The position numbers and the translations under genes were made by a program. Below, piece after piece: positions 1-8,073 of a stretch of DNA of 64,000 nt (positions are counted from its first letter, which is position 1; each line of letters opens with the position of its first letter). Below the pieces are notes generated by a model. It was not told where the DNA came from and searched no databases. It saw only the letters and a program-made list of their open reading frames with translations. Source of the stretch: Chryseobacterium sp. Leaf180 (lineage in GTDB: Bacteria; Bacteroidota; Bacteroidia; Flavobacteriales; Weeksellaceae); assembly GCF_001424585.1 (NCBI RefSeq), contig NZ_LMPJ01000001.1:1366450-1430449 (forward strand), in the 5' to 3' direction.

Positions 1-508
1 TTTCCTGTACACACGCCATTTTAATCACATTGATGCACTGTTCAACTACGTTAAGCTCTACAAGTCGGTCGTAGCGCTTTCCTTCGTCTTCAATACCGTC
101 AAGCTCTGCCTGGTGCGTTCTGTACACATCTCTAATGTTCCTCAACCATGGATTTAAAATTCCAAGATCCTGAGGCGTCATCGCTGCCTTCACGCCACCA
201 CAGTTGTAGTGCCCGCAAACGATAATGTGTTTCACTTTCAGATGGCTGACTGCATATTCTACTACAGAGGCTGCACTCATATCCAGAGAGTTTACCACAT
301 TGGCGATGTTTCGGTGTACAAAAACTTCTCCCGGCTTCGCACCCATCAGTTCCTCTGCGGTCGCTCTGCTGTCTGAGCATCCGATGTACAGATATTCAGG
401 AGTTTGAGATTTCGCAAGTTCTTCGAAGAATGTTGGGTTGTTGCTGATTTTTGATTCTACCCAGTTTTTGTTGTTCTCGAAAATGGTTTCATACGATGAT
501 TTTGACAT
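1..508 (-). CDS. Beta-class carbonic anhydrase, partial (C-terminus beyond left edge)
   Basis: Reading leftwards from an ATG at 508, the frame stays open to the window edge (169 codons seen of a usual 210-220). It shows the beta-carbonic anhydrase signature: CSDSR at residues 44-48, then GHYNCGG at 99-105, so the zinc ligands Cys44, His100 and Cys103 and the Asp46-Arg48 dyad are present. The family interconverts CO2 and bicarbonate in the cytoplasm, feeding carboxylases and pH balance. No signal peptide is seen. The gene is monocistronic as far as visible, with its own promoter at 590-618 and a leader of about 75 bases. The family call is very secure; only the last quarter is missing. Confidence 0.95.
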   Translation of the reverse strand, partial: MSKSSYETIFENNKNWVESKISNNPTFFEELAKSQTPEYLYIGCSDSRATAEELMGAKPGEVFVHRNIANVVNSLDMSAASVVEYAVSHLKVKHIIVCGHYNCGGVKAAMTPQDLGILNPWLRNIRDVYRTHQAELDGIEDEGKRYDRLVELNVVEQCINVIKMACVQE

Positions 509-589
509 AAAATAAAATTTTAAAGATTTATAATTATTTAAATTCGTTTAAAACACTTTCAAATTCAATAGACTGAATCAATAACATTG

Positions 590-618
590 CAAAAATAAAC
601 GATTTGATTTTATCTCAA
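590..618 (-). promoter_or_regulatory. Promoter of the carbonic anhydrase gene
   Basis: On the minus strand a TTG (616-618) is followed after 18 bases by TATTTTTG (590-597). This matches the Bacteroidota primary sigma pattern TTG/TTTG, 17-23 bases, TAnnTTTG. Transcription would start near 583. The rest of the 509-660 spacer is A+T rich and shows no hairpin that would end the glycan operon arriving from the right. Confidence 0.6.
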
Positions 619-660
619 TCCATTTTAACAAAATTTTAATATGAATTTTAGCATCACATA

Positions 661-1215
661 TTATACCACGTTATTGATATAACCGTCAGTTGCATTTTCG
701 CGTGAAACGATCGTTGCAGGATTTCCCGACACAATTGAGTGATCCGGAACATTGAAGTTTACATAAGAATTTGGAGCAATAAGGACATCGTTACCGACCT
801 TGATATTTCCCACGATTACTGCGTTTGTGCCAATCCAGACGTGATTTCCAATGGTTGGAGCACCGGCGTTTTTCCCACGGTTTTGCTGCCCGATGGTCAC
901 GCCCTGAGCGATATTGCAGTTTTTTCCGATAACCGTTTTTGGGTTAATTACAAGACTTCCCCAGTGTCCGAGATAGAAACCTTCCCCGATCGTAGTTTCA
1001 GGGTAAATCTGGAAACCATATTTAATCTGATAATGTCGCAAAATCAACTTCCAAATCGATTTCAGCAGAAAAGTATGCTGATATTTCTGAGCTTTTCTCA
1101 AAAGATAAACAAAATGAAGATTTGGGCTGAAACATCTTTTAATAATATCAATTCCGGAAAGCCAGCGGCCACTTTCACGGTAAAAATCTTTCTGTATGAT
1201 CGAGCGTTCCTGCAT
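661..1215 (-). CDS. Serine acetyltransferase-like left-handed beta-helix acyltransferase
   Basis: A 184-residue protein of the CysE/WcaB-like hexapeptide-repeat class. The N-terminal third is helical. The rest has hexapeptide turns such as TTIGEGFYLGHWGSLVI, KNCNIAQGVTIG and GNHVWIGTNAVI, ending in the usual SGNPA loop. Family members O-acetylate serine or sugars with acetyl-CoA; in a glycan locus a sugar substrate is more likely. An upstream GTG at 1257 would add 14 residues but overlap the preceding gene by 23 bases. The ATG at 1215, 19 bases after that gene's stop, is preferred. It is the last gene of the glycan locus. Substrate is not determinable here. Confidence 0.82.
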   Translation of the reverse strand: MQERSIIQKDFYRESGRWLSGIDIIKRCFSPNLHFVYLLRKAQKYQHTFLLKSIWKLILRHYQIKYGFQIYPETTIGEGFYLGHWGSLVINPKTVIGKNCNIAQGVTIGQQNRGKNAGAPTIGNHVWIGTNAVIVGNIKVGNDVLIAPNSYVNFNVPDHSIVSGNPATIVSRENATDGYINNVV

Positions 1216-1234
1216 GTTCTTTGTCGTTAAATGT

Positions 1235-2386
1235 TTACAGCGAATCCAGAATTTCACGGATTTTAGCTACTGAATTCTGAAGATTAAAAGGCATTTCATA
1301 ATCTTTAAGTTTCTGTTGATATACAGCAAAACTTTCCGGATTTTCAAGCGCTTTTTTTATCCCCAAATAAATTCCTTCCTCGCTGTTTTCCACCATTAAA
1401 CCCAACTCACCGTTTTGTAAAAGTTCACCGGCACCGGAAACTTCAGTGGCGATAATGTTCTTTTTTAATGCAATTGCTTCCGACAAAACCGTCGGAAAGC
1501 CTTCGTATCTCGAGCTCAAAACAAAATAATCTGCCTTTATAAAATAAGGATACGGATTGTCGCAAAATCCCAGCATTGAAAACGTTTTCTCAACGCCAAG
1601 TTCCGCAGTAAGGGTTTTTAAATTCTGAAAATCATAACCATCACCGATGATGATGATTTGATGCAGAAATCCTTCGTCCAGAAGTTTTTTATGAACGCGT
1701 GCGAGCCGGTCAAACCCTTTCTGCGGGAAAACGGTTCCGACAGAAATAAAGCTGGGTAAATGCTCTTTAAAAACAGATGTTGATAAAGGTTCTTCAGCCT
1801 GTGACAATATCATTTCAGTATCCAGCGGATTCGAGATTTTTTTAATTTTTGCCCGTTCAAAATCGTCTTTTGCATGATGCAGAAACAGGTCTTTGATTTT
1901 TTCTGAAATCACCATGATCACATCAAAACCGAAAAATTTCCGGATTTCTTTCGGTGTGTACGAAGTAATTTTAGAAAGATCATTGTGAATCCAGATGATT
2001 TTTTTTGAGGAAAGCAGCGGCGAATCCAGGATCTCATCGCGCATCCCGTGAATGGCAGCAAATTCAATATCATATACTTTCCGCTTCAGTTTGATCTGAT
2101 AGAGAAAGTCGGGAAATTTTTTTAAAATCTTTTGGTAAACTACTCGGTACGCTTTCTCCGGCAGATCCTGAACGCGGTTGGTAGTGATCATTTCACCTTT
2201 ATTCAGATAAATAACGTTGATCCACTTCGGAACTTCAGACAGATATTTTCCGGAATAGAGATTGAGCAGCAGATCGATTTCGTAAATATTTTCCGGCAGA
2301 TTTTTAAGAAATGTCACCAGCACTTTTTCAGCTCCGCCGTGACGAAGCGAACCTATTCTGATGAGTATTTTCTTTTTTTCTGCCAC
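1235..2386 (-). CDS. Glycosyltransferase family 4 (GT-B fold)
   Basis: A 383-residue retaining GT-B glycosyltransferase. The N-terminal acceptor half begins ILIRIGSLRHGGAEKVL (the GGAE loop typical of GT4). The C-terminal half has FISVGTVFPQKGFDRL and the EX7E nucleotide-sugar motif EGFPTVLSE followed by a KKNIIATE stretch. The start is a GTG that shares one base with the TAG stop of the upstream acetyltransferase gene (TAGTG), so translation is coupled. It is a clear paralogue of the GT4 gene at 2953-4110 (same GG-EKV start and NPYPY segment). Donor and acceptor sugars cannot be told from the sequence. Confidence 0.9.
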   Translation of the reverse strand: MAEKKKILIRIGSLRHGGAEKVLVTFLKNLPENIYEIDLLLNLYSGKYLSEVPKWINVIYLNKGEMITTNRVQDLPEKAYRVVYQKILKKFPDFLYQIKLKRKVYDIEFAAIHGMRDEILDSPLLSSKKIIWIHNDLSKITSYTPKEIRKFFGFDVIMVISEKIKDLFLHHAKDDFERAKIKKISNPLDTEMILSQAEEPLSTSVFKEHLPSFISVGTVFPQKGFDRLARVHKKLLDEGFLHQIIIIGDGYDFQNLKTLTAELGVEKTFSMLGFCDNPYPYFIKADYFVLSSRYEGFPTVLSEAIALKKNIIATEVSGAGELLQNGELGLMVENSEEGIYLGIKKALENPESFAVYQQKLKDYEMPFNLQNSVAKIREILDSL

Positions 2387-2949
2387 TATTTCTTTACGGG
2401 TTTATAAGTATGCGGAAGATTGTTTTTAATGTACGCATCAAGTTTCGCCCTCGTCGGTTCTAGCTCCCGCGGGTACATCACATTACTGGCTAAGAGTTTG
2501 TCACCATATTCTTCAATTGTACAGATGAATTTTGCCGGAATGCCGGCGAAAACGCTTTTTGGCGGCATTGATGTTGTTAAAATTGAGCCAGCGCCCAAAA
2601 TACAGTGGTCGCCGATTTCCACGCCAGGCATAATGATCGTGTCGGCACCGATGAAACACTGTTTTCCGATTTTTATTCGGCCGAAAGTGCGTACATCTTT
2701 ATATTTTTCGAAAAAGTGTAACGCGTTTTGTCCGCCGTCGTGGTTAACAAAACGCACGTTATTTGAGAACGTTGTTTCGTCACCGATTTCAATTAAAAAA
2801 GGTTCGGTACCAAACTGCGGAACTTCTACAAAACGCACATTTTTGCCCACTTTTAAACCTTTTGCCAGGCATATTTTGAGATAAATCTGCTGAATCATCT
2901 GCTGGTACGACGTATGGATTTTTAAGATGAAGCGGTAGAGTAGTAGCAT
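2386..2949 (-). CDS. WcaF/Maa-type hexapeptide acyltransferase
   Basis: A 187-residue left-handed beta-helix acyltransferase. Features are GKNVRFVEVPQFG, the NNVRFVNHDGG loop with the likely catalytic His, repeated IGKQCFIGADTIIMPGV and GDHCILGAGSILT coils, and a terminal AGIPAK motif. The family transfers acetyl (or similar) groups from acyl-CoA to sugar hydroxyls. It sits between two GT4 genes with overlaps or gaps of a few bases, so it probably decorates the sugar they add. It starts with an ATG at 2949, three bases after the upstream stop. The acylated sugar is unknown. Confidence 0.88.
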   Translation of the reverse strand: MLLLYRFILKIHTSYQQMIQQIYLKICLAKGLKVGKNVRFVEVPQFGTEPFLIEIGDETTFSNNVRFVNHDGGQNALHFFEKYKDVRTFGRIKIGKQCFIGADTIIMPGVEIGDHCILGAGSILTTSMPPKSVFAGIPAKFICTIEEYGDKLLASNVMYPRELEPTRAKLDAYIKNNLPHTYKPVKK

Positions 2950-2952
2950 ATA

Positions 2953-4110
2953 TTAAGATCTTGCCAAATTGATGATGATATTTTCTACCGCATCAAAAAT
3001 TTTACGGTTGTCAAACTGTTTTTCAATGTCATTAAGATTTTCCTGCAACTGCTGAACAAATTTGGGCTCACTGAGAAATTTCCTCATCGCATCATACATT
3101 TCCGAAGTTTCATAATTAATTAAGTAGCCGGTTTTGTTATGCAAAATCATCTCCGGAATGCCACCGACATTGGTTGAGATAATCGGTTTCTGCAAAATCA
3201 GAGCATCAGCAATAATCAGCGGCCAACTTTCAGACTCGGAAGGAAGAATAAAAAAATCTGCATTTTTTACGTAAGGGTAAGGATTTAAAAGCGATCCGAG
3301 AAACTGAAAACTGTCACTCACACGCAGTTCCTGAGCTTGTTTTCTTAAATTTTCTTTTTCGTCGCCGTCGCCGATGACAATAATGTGATGATCGAAGCCG
3401 TCTGCAAGAAGTTTCGCATGGGCTTCCATCAGTTTATGAAAACCTTTTCGGCTGTGGAGGCGGGCAACGGAAACGAAAACGGGTTTTTCTGGAAGTTGGG
3501 GAATGAAAGCATCTGCTTTTTCCTTTAATTCTTCAATCGGAATCGCGTTTACAATCACTTGATTTTCCGGTATTTTTAGATCGGGATAGGTTTTTATGAG
3601 AATATCTTTCGTCTGCTGCGAACCGAAAATAAAATAATCAAACTGCGGAATCTGCTTTAAAATGGTCGGAACCAAAGGCTGCAGTTTCGGAAGCGTAATA
3701 TCTGAATGAAACCAGCCGATTTTCTTTGAATTTTTGTTTGCCGAATGTAGAACTGAAGAAAAAGCGGCGTACGTTGGCGCAATTTCAACATCGTAAAGAT
3801 CCTGCAAAAGCCGGTGCGAAATGTGAGGGTTTTTATGCGCGCGCTGGAGTTTTATTTTTCGCGTTGCCAACTGTATTTTCTGCAAAATGCTGATCGCCGA
3901 AAAATCTTCGCGTCCTTTTGTCAGTGCTACTTTCCGTACATGTGATGGGATCTCGTCGCGAAGTTCGCCCTGGTTCAAATTTAAACAGAGTGTGATTTCA
4001 AATTTTTCTCTGGAAAGATGATTCAGCATACTCAAAACCACTTTTTCTACGCCGCCCATTTCCATGGAGCGGTGCCTGAAGAGCACTTTTATTTTTTTTT
4101 GATCACTCAT
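2953..4110 (-). CDS. Glycosyltransferase family 4 (GT-B fold)
   Basis: A 385-residue GT4 protein with the N-terminal MGGVEKVVLSML loop, a PVFVSVARLHSRKGFHKL linker to the donor-binding half, and the segment ESWPLIIAD followed by GGIPE. The EX7E motif is therefore EX7D here, a conservative change that may still be active. It overlaps the upstream GT2 gene by four bases (ATGA), indicating coupling. It is homologous to the gene at 1235-2386, suggesting an old duplication with the acetyltransferase gene between the copies. It acts in the cytoplasm or at the inner membrane on the growing glycan. Sugar specificity is unknown. Confidence 0.9.
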   Translation of the reverse strand: MSDQKKIKVLFRHRSMEMGGVEKVVLSMLNHLSREKFEITLCLNLNQGELRDEIPSHVRKVALTKGREDFSAISILQKIQLATRKIKLQRAHKNPHISHRLLQDLYDVEIAPTYAAFSSVLHSANKNSKKIGWFHSDITLPKLQPLVPTILKQIPQFDYFIFGSQQTKDILIKTYPDLKIPENQVIVNAIPIEELKEKADAFIPQLPEKPVFVSVARLHSRKGFHKLMEAHAKLLADGFDHHIIVIGDGDEKENLRKQAQELRVSDSFQFLGSLLNPYPYVKNADFFILPSESESWPLIIADALILQKPIISTNVGGIPEMILHNKTGYLINYETSEMYDAMRKFLSEPKFVQQLQENLNDIEKQFDNRKIFDAVENIIINLARS

Positions 4111-4949
4111 TTACGCAAAAGTTTTTGAGATAAAACCTTCAGTTTCTTTTTTAGGCGAAACGGAATTTCAGTCTGGTAATTCAGTAAATCAAAAATTTCC
4201 TGTGGCGAAGAAGTTTCTGCCGGAATCTTTTTGCCGTTAATATGCGTAAGATTACGGCGTTTCATCGCAGCTAAAATTACTTCAGCAAAGTAAGCGCGGG
4301 ATTTTGGTAAATTGCTGTTCTGGCTGATGCCGCCCGAGTGGGTTCGGTAAAAATAAAGAACTTCATCAATGAAGCGGACATCGCCTTTTTCGTACATTTT
4401 TAAATAGAGATCCTGATCTTCAGCGATTTTCAGCGAAGTATTTATTTTGGAAGTTTTTTTATAAATTTCCTTTTTAAATGTCACAAAATGAACGATATGT
4501 ACCGGACAGTTGAAAAAATAATCATCACCGTTTGGAACCTGCATCGCCAGTTTGGGAACAGATAAAACCTTCATATTTTCGTCGCATTTAGCGAATTTGG
4601 AATAGGTGAGAACGGTGTTTTTTTCTTTCAAATAAATATCAGCGGCAGATTTTAATGCATTTGGTGCAATTGCGTCGTCCGGATCTGCAAAACCGCAGAT
4701 CTCGCCTTTCGAAAGATCAATAAGCTTGCTTTTTGTAACACCAACACCGGAGTTTTCGGTATTAAAGTGAAGCCGAAAACGGGAATCATCTTTAATAATT
4801 TCCCGGATAACGTCTACCGAATTATCGGTGCTCGCATCATCAAGAATCACCGCTTCCCAGTTCTGATACGTCTGCGATACAATCGAATCGAAACAGTTTT
4901 TAAAAAACTTTCCGTTGTTGTAGTTGGCAATGAGTATCGAGAATTTCAT
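4107..4949 (-). CDS. Glycosyltransferase family 2 (GT-A fold)
   Basis: A 280-residue inverting GT-A transferase. The N-terminus FSILIANYNNGKFF opens the nucleotide-binding fold; ILDDASTDNSVDVI and the metal-binding ADPDD at about residue 93 follow; an acidic EDQDLYLK segment near residue 180 fits the catalytic base region. It is first in a sub-operon (4949 to 661) that begins after the inverted methyltransferase gene and has its own promoter at 4975-5006. The substrate is unknown. Confidence 0.9.
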   Translation of the reverse strand: MKFSILIANYNNGKFFKNCFDSIVSQTYQNWEAVILDDASTDNSVDVIREIIKDDSRFRLHFNTENSGVGVTKSKLIDLSKGEICGFADPDDAIAPNALKSAADIYLKEKNTVLTYSKFAKCDENMKVLSVPKLAMQVPNGDDYFFNCPVHIVHFVTFKKEIYKKTSKINTSLKIAEDQDLYLKMYEKGDVRFIDEVLYFYRTHSGGISQNSNLPKSRAYFAEVILAAMKRRNLTHINGKKIPAETSSPQEIFDLLNYQTEIPFRLKKKLKVLSQKLLRK

Positions 4950-4974
4950 GGTTTTTCTGTGGTGAAAATACAGA

Positions 4975-5006
4975 CAAAGATAATAAGTATTCTGAGAAAT
5001 CTTAAA
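4975..5006 (-). promoter_or_regulatory. Promoter of the distal part of the glycan locus
   Basis: On the minus strand TTTA (5003-5006), 20 bases, then TATCTTTG (4975-4982), a full match to the TAnnTTTG -7 box with a one-base miss in the -33 box. It lies 26 bases before the GT2 start at 4949 and gives the five genes 4949-661 their own promoter where the inverted gene interrupts the operon. Confidence 0.5.
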
Positions 5007-5020
5007 TGGATTAAAAATCT

Positions 5021-5028
5021 TATTTTTG
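5021..5028 (+). promoter_or_regulatory. Candidate -7 box for the methyltransferase gene
   Basis: TATTTTTG fits TAnnTTTG and ends 16 bases before the ATG at 5045. No TTTG is seen at the right distance upstream, so support is partial. It diverges from the promoter at 4975-5006. Confidence 0.35.
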
Positions 5029-5044
5029 TCGTGAAAAAATACAC

Positions 5045-5815
5045 ATGAGCGAAATTAATCGGGTGCTGAAAACCCTCATCGGTTACGCAAAAAGGCCGGA
5101 TCTTTACCCGGAACTTGGCCGTAAAATCCTTAAAAACACCGTGAATCGCGGCAACGCTTTTAAGGGAAAAGAAAAAACGGTTTCTTGGGCGGCTTCCGAA
5201 GCGGTTTCTCAGCAGGAAATAATTTCAAAACTTTTTGGTATTAAAGAAGAAAATTTCAGACAGAATTTTAAAGAAATTCTTGCTGAAGCTTCGCAAAGAG
5301 AAAAAAACTGCCCGGTAAAAATGGGTGGCGCCGGAGCATTAGAATTGATTTTCTTTGCCTGTGAATTTACTCAGGCAAAAAATGTAGTTGAGACCGGTGT
5401 TGCGTACGGCTGGTCGTCGCTGGCTTCTTTGCTCTCTCTTAATAAACGGGGGGGCACTTTATACAGTTCAGATATGCCCTATTTAGGACAGAACGGCGAT
5501 CAGTTCGTTGGTTTCGTCGTTCCTGAAAATTTAAAATCTCACTGGCAGCTTTTCCGGTTTGCCGATAAAGAATCTTTACCGAAAATTTTCGTTCAGCAAA
5601 ATACTTTTGACGTGGTACATTACGACAGCGACAAAAGTTATGATGGTAGAATGTGGGCGTACAGCCAGCTTTATAAGCATCTGAGATCTGGCGGCGTTTT
5701 TATCAGTGATGATATCGGCGACAATTCTGCCTATCAGGATTTTTGCGAAAAAAATAAGATTGACACTTCTGTGGTGGAGTTTGAAGGGAAGTTTGTGGGG
5801 GTTTTTATTAAATAA
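5045..5815 (+). CDS. Class I SAM-dependent methyltransferase (O-methyltransferase-like)
   Basis: A 256-residue protein. The N-terminal 90 residues are helical with no family signature. The catalytic part has motif I NVVETGVAYGWSSLASLL near residue 118 (acidic-x-Gly pattern for SAM), an acidic VHYDSDKSYDGR stretch near 195 and GGVFISDDIGD near 220, as in Methyltransf_24-type enzymes. A role in methylating a glycan sugar is an inference from position. It is the only plus-strand gene within the 661-31865 locus and its stop is three bases from the stop of the convergent gene at 5819. It could have arrived separately or serve as a chain-end capping enzyme. Confidence 0.8.
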   Translation: MSEINRVLKTLIGYAKRPDLYPELGRKILKNTVNRGNAFKGKEKTVSWAASEAVSQQEIISKLFGIKEENFRQNFKEILAEASQREKNCPVKMGGAGALELIFFACEFTQAKNVVETGVAYGWSSLASLLSLNKRGGTLYSSDMPYLGQNGDQFVGFVVPENLKSHWQLFRFADKESLPKIFVQQNTFDVVHYDSDKSYDGRMWAYSQLYKHLRSGGVFISDDIGDNSAYQDFCEKNKIDTSVVEFEGKFVGVFIK

Positions 5816-5818
5816 CAT

Positions 5819-7126
5819 CTACTTTAAAACATCTTCAGCTTTAATAATACAGTTTCCCTCAGTTGTATTTTTTGATGATTGACTCTCCTCAAATTTCAAT
5901 CCTTTATCGATAATCATTGATTTTAAAAGTAAAATCGGTGATGCCGAGCGCTGTTGTTTTAAATCAGAGAAAACGATAGTTGAAGGATAGTTATCTACAA
6001 TTCCTTCCATTTTTTTGATATAAACTGTAATATTTTGCGAGTTTTTTACAACAGTAAAAATATTTAAAAGACAAATCAAAAGTGAAATTCCAGCATATAT
6101 TTTCAAAGTTTGTTCAGGAATATTAATCAATACGAAAAACAGCAGAAAGAAGAATGCAATACTTTTGATACGAACGGTGTTGTCGATTTGCGTTGTATAA
6201 TAACTGTAACCAATACCTAAGAATACGATACTAAAAGAAAATAAAAGAAAAATATCGAAATCTTTAAACGATTTTCTCTTTTTTAAAACAATGATTAAAG
6301 CGGATAGAAAAGTAATCACACCCGTATAGATGTGAAAAAAATTAATTTTCTGCTGTAGAATCTTATGTAAAATACCATTAAGAAAACTTAAATCTTTAGC
6401 CGAAGATGACAAAAATCCTGAAATGAAATCAAAAAAGCTGCATTGTGTAATAAGTAAATGATCTCTTGCTCCGAGAAAAGATCCGCAGTATAACTTATTG
6501 ATACAGAGATATAAGATTACGCCAAGAATGGACGCATTTGTCAGTAAAACAAAACGCAAGAAAGTGAGTTTATTTTTGAGAAATAAGTACAGAAAAAATG
6601 CTGTAACAGAAACTAATATGAACAGCGCCGAAAATCTGGTTGCGGTTAACAGGAAAAAAAGCGCAAATAAAATAATGGGATATTTCCAGGAAAACTGATC
6701 TGTTGCTGTTTTGTATACGGAATATAGGATTAAAAAATTCAGTAAAAAAAAGAAAGGTTCGGAAAGTGATGATGAAAACTGACCTATAAACGGATAAAAT
6801 GAAAACAGTATAAGAGTCTGTGTAAAAAAGAATTTTCTCCTGTAAGAGAATATGATGATGGATGCATAACTCAGCAAACTGATGACTTTTGAAGCGATAA
6901 AAAGACTTCCGGTAAAATTGCTGAAAATTTTGAGGAGAAATGCGTATCCCAATGGAAAATTGACTTTATACTCCCAAAAGTTCTGCGCCTGCAAAAAATA
7001 CTGAATGCTGTCCGGCGACAGTTCACCGCTGGAAAATACCGTTTTAATACAAATAAAAGCGATGGCCGATAAAAATATAATTATTTCTGTAAGACCTTTT
7101 TTCTTATCTGAGTGTAAAAATTTCAT
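5819..7126 (-). CDS. Polytopic membrane protein, probable GT-C type glycosyltransferase
   Basis: A 435-residue protein with about 11 hydrophobic segments. After the first segment comes ELSPDSIQYFLQAQNF, an acidic periplasmic-loop pattern, then FPLGYAFLLKIF and QFSSSLSEPFFFLL, the layout seen in GT39/GT83-like GT-C enzymes that use lipid-linked sugars on the outer face of the inner membrane. No family motif is diagnostic, so the function is an inference; a lipid-linked intermediate channel or a polymerase-like protein are alternatives. The ATG at 7126 shares one base with the upstream TGA; a TTG at 7129 is less likely. The base composition is more A+T rich than its neighbours. Confidence 0.65.
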   Translation of the reverse strand: MKFLHSDKKKGLTEIIIFLSAIAFICIKTVFSSGELSPDSIQYFLQAQNFWEYKVNFPLGYAFLLKIFSNFTGSLFIASKVISLLSYASIIIFSYRRKFFFTQTLILFSFYPFIGQFSSSLSEPFFFLLNFLILYSVYKTATDQFSWKYPIILFALFFLLTATRFSALFILVSVTAFFLYLFLKNKLTFLRFVLLTNASILGVILYLCINKLYCGSFLGARDHLLITQCSFFDFISGFLSSSAKDLSFLNGILHKILQQKINFFHIYTGVITFLSALIIVLKKRKSFKDFDIFLLFSFSIVFLGIGYSYYTTQIDNTVRIKSIAFFFLLFFVLINIPEQTLKIYAGISLLICLLNIFTVVKNSQNITVYIKKMEGIVDNYPSTIVFSDLKQQRSASPILLLKSMIIDKGLKFEESQSSKNTTEGNCIIKAEDVLK

Positions 7127-8067
7127 CAAAAAAGATCATTTCTAAAATTAATATTGTACAATCCGGATCGGATAGTTTTGTAATCTGCAATCAGATATTT
7201 GGCAATCATCGACCATTTTTTCAGTCGGCGTGCGTGAGCAATTTCCCAGCTTCTGTGCATTCTTTCGATATGTTTTTGAATGTGTTCCGGGACTTTATTT
7301 TCACTTTGTGCCCACAAATTCACTTCCCGCCAAAGCAAAACACGGCTGTTAGATGGTTTTACTTTTTTACTGTCAACCTGCGTGATTCTGTTGTTTTCGT
7401 GCACACCGCGCATCGCAACTGCTTCGTTCAGAATTCCGGGGTAAAGATGAAGATAAAACGAGGTACGAAAAAGAAATTCGGTATCCTGATGGAGCCGCAA
7501 ATGAGTTTTGAAATACGGATTTATTTTTTGATCTAAATTTTTCTTTCTCAAAGTAAGTGCATCAATACTGAAAAGTCCGAAACTGCCAAGCATATTCAGC
7601 TGTCCGGGAAAAACATCTTCAGGTTTGTGTTCTTTATAAACGGTTGTCAGTCTGTCACCAAAAACCGGAAAATATTGCTGTTTTGCTTTTTCCGAATAAT
7701 AATGAACACCGATTGCACCGTACACTCCATGAACTTCAGGATTTTTAAAAAGCAGTTTTTCGGCATCAAAACGGTTCGGAAGATAATAATCATCGGCATC
7801 CAGAAAAGCAATAAAATCTCCTGTAGCTTTTGAAATTCCGAGATTGCGGCTGGCTCCGGCACCGTGATTTCCACGATCTTCATGTTGAAAAAGTTTTACG
7901 CGATCGTAAGTTTTCTCCAGTGTCCGGCAAACTTCCAGCGCATTGTCGGGCGACTGGTCTTCCACCAGAATTACTTCAAAAACTTCCGGAAACTGCAGTG
8001 CGGATTCTACAGCCTGCGAAACGTATTTTTCAGCGTTGTAAACGGGAATGATAACGGAGATTTTCAT
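7126..8067 (-). CDS. Glycosyltransferase family 2 (paralogue A of a tandem pair)
   Basis: A 313-residue GT-A protein: KISVIIPVYNAEKYVSQAV at the start, ILVEDQSPDN, a conserved NHGAGASRNLG loop, and the metal-binding FLDADDYYLPNRFDAEK near residue 92; LRLHQDTEFLFR gives the later acidic site. It is strikingly similar along its whole length to the next upstream gene (8074-9012), so the pair arose by tandem duplication. The C-terminus is basic (KKWSMIAKYL) and may touch the membrane. Sugar specificity is unknown. Confidence 0.92.
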   Translation of the reverse strand: MKISVIIPVYNAEKYVSQAVESALQFPEVFEVILVEDQSPDNALEVCRTLEKTYDRVKLFQHEDRGNHGAGASRNLGISKATGDFIAFLDADDYYLPNRFDAEKLLFKNPEVHGVYGAIGVHYYSEKAKQQYFPVFGDRLTTVYKEHKPEDVFPGQLNMLGSFGLFSIDALTLRKKNLDQKINPYFKTHLRLHQDTEFLFRTSFYLHLYPGILNEAVAMRGVHENNRITQVDSKKVKPSNSRVLLWREVNLWAQSENKVPEHIQKHIERMHRSWEIAHARRLKKWSMIAKYLIADYKTIRSGLYNINFRNDLF

Positions 8068-8073
8068 TGATGA

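Noticed and set aside
1216..1257. GTG start at 1257 for the serine-acetyltransferase-like gene
   Set aside because: It would overlap the upstream gene by 23 bases and adds residues not fitting the family; the ATG at 1215 lies just after that gene's stop.
2386..4110. Operon break between the two GT4 genes
   Set aside because: Gaps and overlaps are 1-3 bases with no promoter or hairpin, so one transcript is expected.
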